Source: Hyphomicrobiales bacterium (GTDB taxonomy: Bacteria > Pseudomonadota > Alphaproteobacteria > Rhizobiales > Aestuariivirgaceae). Taken from it: a stretch of 8,445 nucleotides of DNA. Positions 5,060 through 8,445 of this stretch are shown piece by piece; within the stretch, counting starts at the first letter, position 1, and each line of letters begins with the position of its first letter. The stretch spans positions 1,604 through 10,048 of the forward strand of contig PLXI01000212.1 in NCBI GenBank assembly GCA_003151375.1, given 5' to 3'. The translations under genes and the position numbers were made by a program. Below the pieces are notes generated by a model. That model saw only the letters and a list, made by a program, of their open reading frames with translations. It searched no databases and was not told where the DNA came from.

Positions 5060-7402
5060 ATGCGTAAAAAGTTCGGCTTGATTGGCATTTTTCTTGTCTT
5101 TTTTGCATTTACCTTGCCAATCTGCGGCAGCTTTGGCCTAATTTCGGCTGCCCAAGCAGGCGTTACCGGTGTGATCATTGAAGGAAACGTGCGTGTTGAG
5201 CGTGAGACGATCCTGTCTTACCTCCAATTCCGCGCCAATGAAGAACCGAGTTCTGAAAAGATTGACGCTTCAGTCAAAGCTTTGTTTCAGACAGGGCTTT
5301 TTGCCGATGTGAAGATTGACCGCCAAGGTTCCAACGTGGTTATCCACCTGGTTGAAAACCCGATGATTGACCAGGTGCATTTTGAGGGCAATGAGGAAAT
5401 TGACAATCCTACGCTCGAAAAGGAAGTGCAAGTTCACCAGAACATGATTTACACCAAAGCGCGCGTCCAATCAGACACGCGCCGTATTTTGGCGCTCTAT
5501 CTGTCCAAGGGTTATTACAACGTAACGGTTGATCCGCAGTTGATCCGTTTGGATAAAAACCGGGTGAACATTGCGTTCAAGATCAGCGAACACGACAAGA
5601 CCCAGATTGATGAAATCAGCTTCATCGGCAATCGCTCTATCAGCGGAGATCGTTTGCGTAGCGCAATGGTGACCAAGGAAAAGGCGTGGTGGAACCCCTT
5701 TGGCAACAATACTACCTATGATCCAGATAAGCTTGAATATGATAAGGAATTGGTGCGCCGCTACTATTTGAAGAATGGTTTTGCGGATGTGCAGGTGTCG
5801 ACTGCGACTGCCAAATTAAAATCCAACGGCAAAGGCTTTGAAATCACCATAACGGTTGATGAGGGTCCTCGTTATACTATTGCTGATGTTGCAGTGAACG
5901 TGGGTTCGGCTAATCTCAATGGTGCTGAACTCAAGAGAAAAGTGCGCACAGGCGTTGGCGATGTGTTTGATAGTTCAAAGGTTGATAAGTCCGTTGAAGC
6001 GCTAACTCTTGAAGCCTCCAATCAGGGCTTCACCTTTGCTAAAGTTGATCCGAAGATTGATCGCAACCCTGACGGCAAAACCATCAACATCACCTATGTG
6101 ATCAGTGAAGGTACGCGTGCTTATGTTGAGCGCATCGATATTGTCGGCAACACTCGCACCTATGATGAAGTGATCCGCCGCGAATTGCAGCTTTATGAAG
6201 GTGACGCATTCAACCGCACTTTGGTTGAGCGCGCCCGTCGTCGTTTGACGGCCCTAAACTATTTTGACAAAATTGATTTTAAAGAAAGCCCCGGCTCTTC
6301 ACCTGACAAGGTGATCCTGACTGTTGAAGTTTCTGAAAAATCCACTGGTTCGCTTACCTTCTCAGTTGGTTATTCCTCAGTTGAAACCGTTGTTGGCACC
6401 ATTGAATATGCTGAGCGCAATATGTTTGGCCGTGGCTACTCGCAGAACATTGCCACCAGCGCCAGTTTTATTCGTCAATCAATCAACTACTCATTCACCG
6501 ATCCATATTTCCTTGGCTCCCCGTTGTCGGCGGGCTTTGATCTTTTTGCCAATAACACAGACAACCAGACCAGCTCTTCTTACACGTCCACCCAATACGG
6601 CGGTTCACTGCGTACAGGCTTCAGGTTGGATGAATATCAGTCGGTGAATCTGAAATATTTGCTGTCTAATCGTTGGATTGGTGGTGTTGATCCAACAGTC
6701 GCCACACCAGCAGTATTGGCCCAACAGGGCAGCTCATGGAAAAATGCGATTGGCGGCGGCTATACCTATGACAATCTCGACAATCCGCAATTGCCAACTT
6801 CTGGTTTCAGAGCGACGCTGACTGCAGAAATTGCAGGTGGTTTTGGTGATGCCCAATATGCCAAGGCCGAAGGCAAAGCCTATTACTTTATCCCGCTGTT
6901 TGACAACCAAGTTGTGATCAAATTGGAAGGCACAGGCGGCCACATCCAATCGCTGGGTAATAATATTAACATTCAAGACCGCTTCTTTAAAGGTAGCGAT
7001 TCATTCCGCGGCTTTGCGCCAGCAGGCGTTGGCCCAGTTCAAATGGGTAACAATGGGGCATTCCAAACCATCGGCGGCGATGACTATGCGATCGGCACAA
7101 TCGAAGCCAATTTCCCTCTGGGCCTGCCGGAAGCGCTTGGCATCTCTGGCGCTGTGTTCACCGATTTCGGTACAGTGTTTAACGCTGGTGGCATGGATCC
7201 GCTTACTGGTGGATCTGGTACATGTACTGGCGGTGCTACTTGCTCCATCGACGATGCAGCTTACTTGCGCGCCTCAGTGGGTGCTGGCATTATATGGCAG
7301 TCGCCATTCGGTCCGTTGCGCCTCGATTGGTCTTACCCCTTGCTCAAAGCTCCTAACGATATTGTGCAATACTGGCGCTTCTCGCTGGGCACGAGGTTCT
7401 AG
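5060..7402 (+). CDS. bamA: Outer-membrane protein assembly factor BamA
   Basis: The Omp85-family core of the BAM complex, which folds beta-barrel proteins into the outer membrane. At 780 residues it has the usual length. A signal peptide (residues 1-33, lysines, a long hydrophobic core, then AQA) directs it to the Sec pathway. Five POTRA domains follow at about 34-100, 101-177, 182-268, 271-349 and 353-427, several opening with a hydrophobic strand ending in a Gly-Asn pair (EGN, GNE, GNR, GNT). The 16-strand barrel occupies about 428-780 and ends with Phe, the usual outer-membrane signal. The loop-6 motif is FRGF (649-652) instead of the common VRGF. A glycine-rich loop carries two cysteines, 722 and 728. 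I chose the ATG at 5060; a TTG at 5057 would add one residue. The ribosome site is weak (AGGG at 5045). Confidence 0.97.
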   Translation: MRKKFGLIGIFLVFFAFTLPICGSFGLISAAQAGVTGVIIEGNVRVERETILSYLQFRANEEPSSEKIDASVKALFQTGLFADVKIDRQGSNVVIHLVENPMIDQVHFEGNEEIDNPTLEKEVQVHQNMIYTKARVQSDTRRILALYLSKGYYNVTVDPQLIRLDKNRVNIAFKISEHDKTQIDEISFIGNRSISGDRLRSAMVTKEKAWWNPFGNNTTYDPDKLEYDKELVRRYYLKNGFADVQVSTATAKLKSNGKGFEITITVDEGPRYTIADVAVNVGSANLNGAELKRKVRTGVGDVFDSSKVDKSVEALTLEASNQGFTFAKVDPKIDRNPDGKTINITYVISEGTRAYVERIDIVGNTRTYDEVIRRELQLYEGDAFNRTLVERARRRLTALNYFDKIDFKESPGSSPDKVILTVEVSEKSTGSLTFSVGYSSVETVVGTIEYAERNMFGRGYSQNIATSASFIRQSINYSFTDPYFLGSPLSAGFDLFANNTDNQTSSSYTSTQYGGSLRTGFRLDEYQSVNLKYLLSNRWIGGVDPTVATPAVLAQQGSSWKNAIGGGYTYDNLDNPQLPTSGFRATLTAEIAGGFGDAQYAKAEGKAYYFIPLFDNQVVIKLEGTGGHIQSLGNNINIQDRFFKGSDSFRGFAPAGVGPVQMGNNGAFQTIGGDDYAIGTIEANFPLGLPEALGISGAVFTDFGTVFNAGGMDPLTGGSGTCTGGATCSIDDAAYLRASVGAGIIWQSPFGPLRLDWSYPLLKAPNDIVQYWRFSLGTRF

Positions 7403-7415
7403 ACCTTACGATAAT
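7386..7415 (+). promoter_or_regulatory. Possible sigma-70-like promoter overlapping the end of bamA
   Basis: TGGGCA (7386-7391) matches the -35 consensus at four of six positions and GATAAT (7410-7415) matches the -10 at five of six, with an 18-nt spacer. If real, transcription would start near 7421-7423, just before the terminator hairpin. It is a weak prediction, recorded because fabZ otherwise has no room for a promoter between the terminator and its start codon. Confidence 0.22.
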
Positions 7416-7425
7416 CAATCGTTAC

Positions 7426-7453
7426 AAAGGGCGGAAATCACTTCCGCCCTTTT
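7426..7453 (+). terminator. Strong rho-independent terminator between bamA and fabZ
   Basis: A perfect 11-bp stem pairs AAAGGGCGGAA (7426-7436) with TTCCGCCCTTT (7442-7452) around the five-base loop ATCAC, and is followed by a further T and the T-rich TCATTT. It begins 23 nt after the bamA stop. It looks like an efficient intrinsic terminator ending the bamA transcript. It ends only 14 nt before the fabZ ATG, so fabZ is expressed by read-through, from a promoter upstream of or inside the hairpin, or under attenuation. Confidence 0.88.
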
Positions 7454-7458
7454 CATTT

Positions 7459-7463
7459 GAGGT
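7459..7463 (+). promoter_or_regulatory. fabZ ribosome binding site
   Basis: GAGGT lies 4 nt before the fabZ ATG at 7468 and only 5 nt after the terminator's last T. It is a clear Shine-Dalgarno and fixes the start. Its closeness to the hairpin means that hairpin folding could affect ribosome access. Confidence 0.7.
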
Positions 7464-7467
7464 ATCC

Positions 7468-7935
7468 ATGACTGAAGTTGCCGCCAGCCAAAAAAAATCC
7501 ATCGATATCGCCCGCATTATGCAACTGTTGCCGCATCGCTTTCCATTTTTGCTGGTGGACAAGATTATCGAAATGGATGGCGAGCAATCCTGCATCGGCA
7601 TCAAGAATGTCACCATCAATGAGCCATTTTTTCCCGGACACTATCCGCATCACCCGGTGATGCCGGGCGTGCTGGTGATTGAAGCGATGGCACAGGCTGC
7701 CGCTATTCTTTCCTTTACCGGAGATGCCGGTAAGGCCGACGATAGTAAGGTGTATTACTTTGTGGGCATCGACAATGCGCGCTTCAAGCGTCCGGTCGTG
7801 CCGGGAGATCAATTGATACTGACGGTCAATCCCATTTTTAATAAACGCGGATTATGGAAGTTCAAAGCGGTCGCCAGAGTTGACGATCAGGTTGCGGCAG
7901 AAGCCGAAATCATGTGTACGATGCGGGATAAATGA
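7468..7935 (+). CDS. fabZ: 3-hydroxyacyl-[ACP] dehydratase FabZ
   Basis: A cytosolic hot-dog-fold enzyme that dehydrates (3R)-hydroxyacyl-ACP during fatty-acid elongation and competes with LpxA/LpxD for hydroxyacyl-ACP. At 155 residues it has the family length. LLPHRFPFLLVDK (20-32) opens the fold. The catalytic pair is His58 in FFPGH and Glu72 in VIEAMAQ, with the same 14-residue spacing as His54/Glu68 in E. coli. YYFVGIDNARFKRPV (96-110) and the PGDQL that follows are well conserved. It precedes lpxA as in most Gram-negatives, but lpxD, usually just upstream, is missing. From memory, the wording of the 96-115 region and the MCTMR tail looks closer to betaproteobacterial FabZ than to the alphaproteobacterial kind; this is an impression, not an alignment. 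Confidence 0.96.
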   Translation: MTEVAASQKKSIDIARIMQLLPHRFPFLLVDKIIEMDGEQSCIGIKNVTINEPFFPGHYPHHPVMPGVLVIEAMAQAAAILSFTGDAGKADDSKVYYFVGIDNARFKRPVVPGDQLILTVNPIFNKRGLWKFKAVARVDDQVAAEAEIMCTMRDK

Positions 7936-8445
7936 TGCACCATCCGACTGCGCTCATTCATCCCAACGCCAAGTTGGACACAGATGTAACGGTTGGCGCA
8001 TATTCAATCATCGGCGAACATGTCGAGATCGGTGCAGGGTCGGTGGTGGGGCCGCATGTCGTCATTGACGGGCATACCACTATCGGCAAAAACAACCGCT
8101 TTTTCCAATTCAGTTCCATCGGTGAGATTCCGCAAGACAAAAAATATCAGGGTGAGCCAACGCAATTGGTCATCGGCGACAACAACACCATACGCGAAAG
8201 CTGCACCTTAAATCTGGGCACGGTGCAGGATGGTGGTATCACTTCTCTAGGCAACGACAACTGGATCATGGCCTATGTGCATGTGGCTCATGATTGCCAC
8301 ATTGGCGATCACAACGTTATCGCCAACTCGGTGCAATTTGCCGGTCACGTGACCGTGGGAGATCACACTCTGATTGGCGGCATGACCGGGATACACCAGT
8401 TTGTGCGCATCGGTGATTTTGCCATGGTGGGATTTCAGACGCGCT
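7935..8445 (+). CDS. lpxA: UDP-N-acetylglucosamine acyltransferase LpxA (3' end beyond window)
   Basis: Catalyses the first step of lipid A synthesis, moving a 3-hydroxyacyl chain from ACP to UDP-GlcNAc; a cytosolic trimer of left-handed beta-helices. The first 170 residues are present of about 255-265. Hexapeptide repeats run throughout. The active-site VHVAHD holds His116 and the catalytic His119 (E. coli His122 and His125); His138 and His154 match E. coli 144 and 160. Residue 167, at the acyl-length ruler position (Gly173 in E. coli), is Phe. The N-terminus is one hexapeptide turn shorter than E. coli. I chose the ATG at 7935, which overlaps the fabZ stop by one base and follows GGGA (7925-7928); the ATG at 7932 is equally in frame and adds one Met. 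IRESCTLNLGT is beta/gammaproteobacterial in style. Confidence 0.95.
   Translation, partial: MHHPTALIHPNAKLDTDVTVGAYSIIGEHVEIGAGSVVGPHVVIDGHTTIGKNNRFFQFSSIGEIPQDKKYQGEPTQLVIGDNNTIRESCTLNLGTVQDGGITSLGNDNWIMAYVHVAHDCHIGDHNVIANSVQFAGHVTVGDHTLIGGMTGIHQFVRIGDFAMVGFQTR

Noticed and set aside
7218..7227. Perfect 10-bp palindrome GTACATGTAC inside bamA.
   Set aside because: It lies within coding sequence for the Cys-containing loop and is explained by codon choice.
7014..7460. 148-codon open frame in another phase over the end of bamA.
   Set aside because: It overlaps the conserved BamA barrel and the terminator, and its translation resembles no family; it is a shadow of bamA.

Overview
This window is a chromosomal housekeeping segment from a Gram-negative bacterium, most likely an alphaproteobacterium. 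The main reasons are the RseP homologue, which has one PDZ domain in about 366 residues (the MmpA-like form, where beta- and gammaproteobacteria usually have two PDZ domains in about 450), the look of PyrH, Frr, UppS and BamA, and the gene order. Base composition looks moderate, near 50 % G+C by eye. I cannot name a genus.

Layout, left to right. On the minus strand lies a DUF805-family membrane protein gene (92-628). A divergent intergenic region (629-784) follows, and from 785 every gene is on the plus strand: pyrH, frr, uppS and cdsA packed with 2-10 nt spacers; a 98-nt gap; rseP; a 192-nt gap; bamA; a strong hairpin terminator; fabZ; and lpxA, which overlaps fabZ and is cut by the window end.

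The genes serve envelope biogenesis plus two core functions. PyrH makes UDP for nucleotide and sugar-nucleotide pools. Frr recycles ribosomes. UppS makes the undecaprenyl carrier and CdsA makes CDP-diacylglycerol. RseP is the inner-membrane site-2 protease of the envelope stress response. BamA inserts outer-membrane beta-barrels. FabZ feeds fatty-acid synthesis and LpxA commits UDP-GlcNAc to lipid A.

The departures from the usual proteobacterial order are the interesting part. rpsB-tsf is not in front of pyrH; dxr is missing between cdsA and rseP; and skp (ompH) and lpxD are missing between bamA and fabZ. At the last site stands a perfect 11-bp hairpin terminator, only 14 nt before the fabZ start. 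FabZ and LpxA after it look betaproteobacterial rather than alphaproteobacterial, so the terminator may mark the junction of a replaced or transferred fabZ-lpxA block. LpxA carries Phe at the acyl-chain 'hydrocarbon ruler' position. A 14-bp tandem duplication at the uppS/cdsA junction appears to have turned an ancestral ATGA overlap into a five-codon leader ORF that ends on the cdsA start codon. I saw no mobile element, CRISPR array, tRNA or rRNA, and no wholly new gene system.
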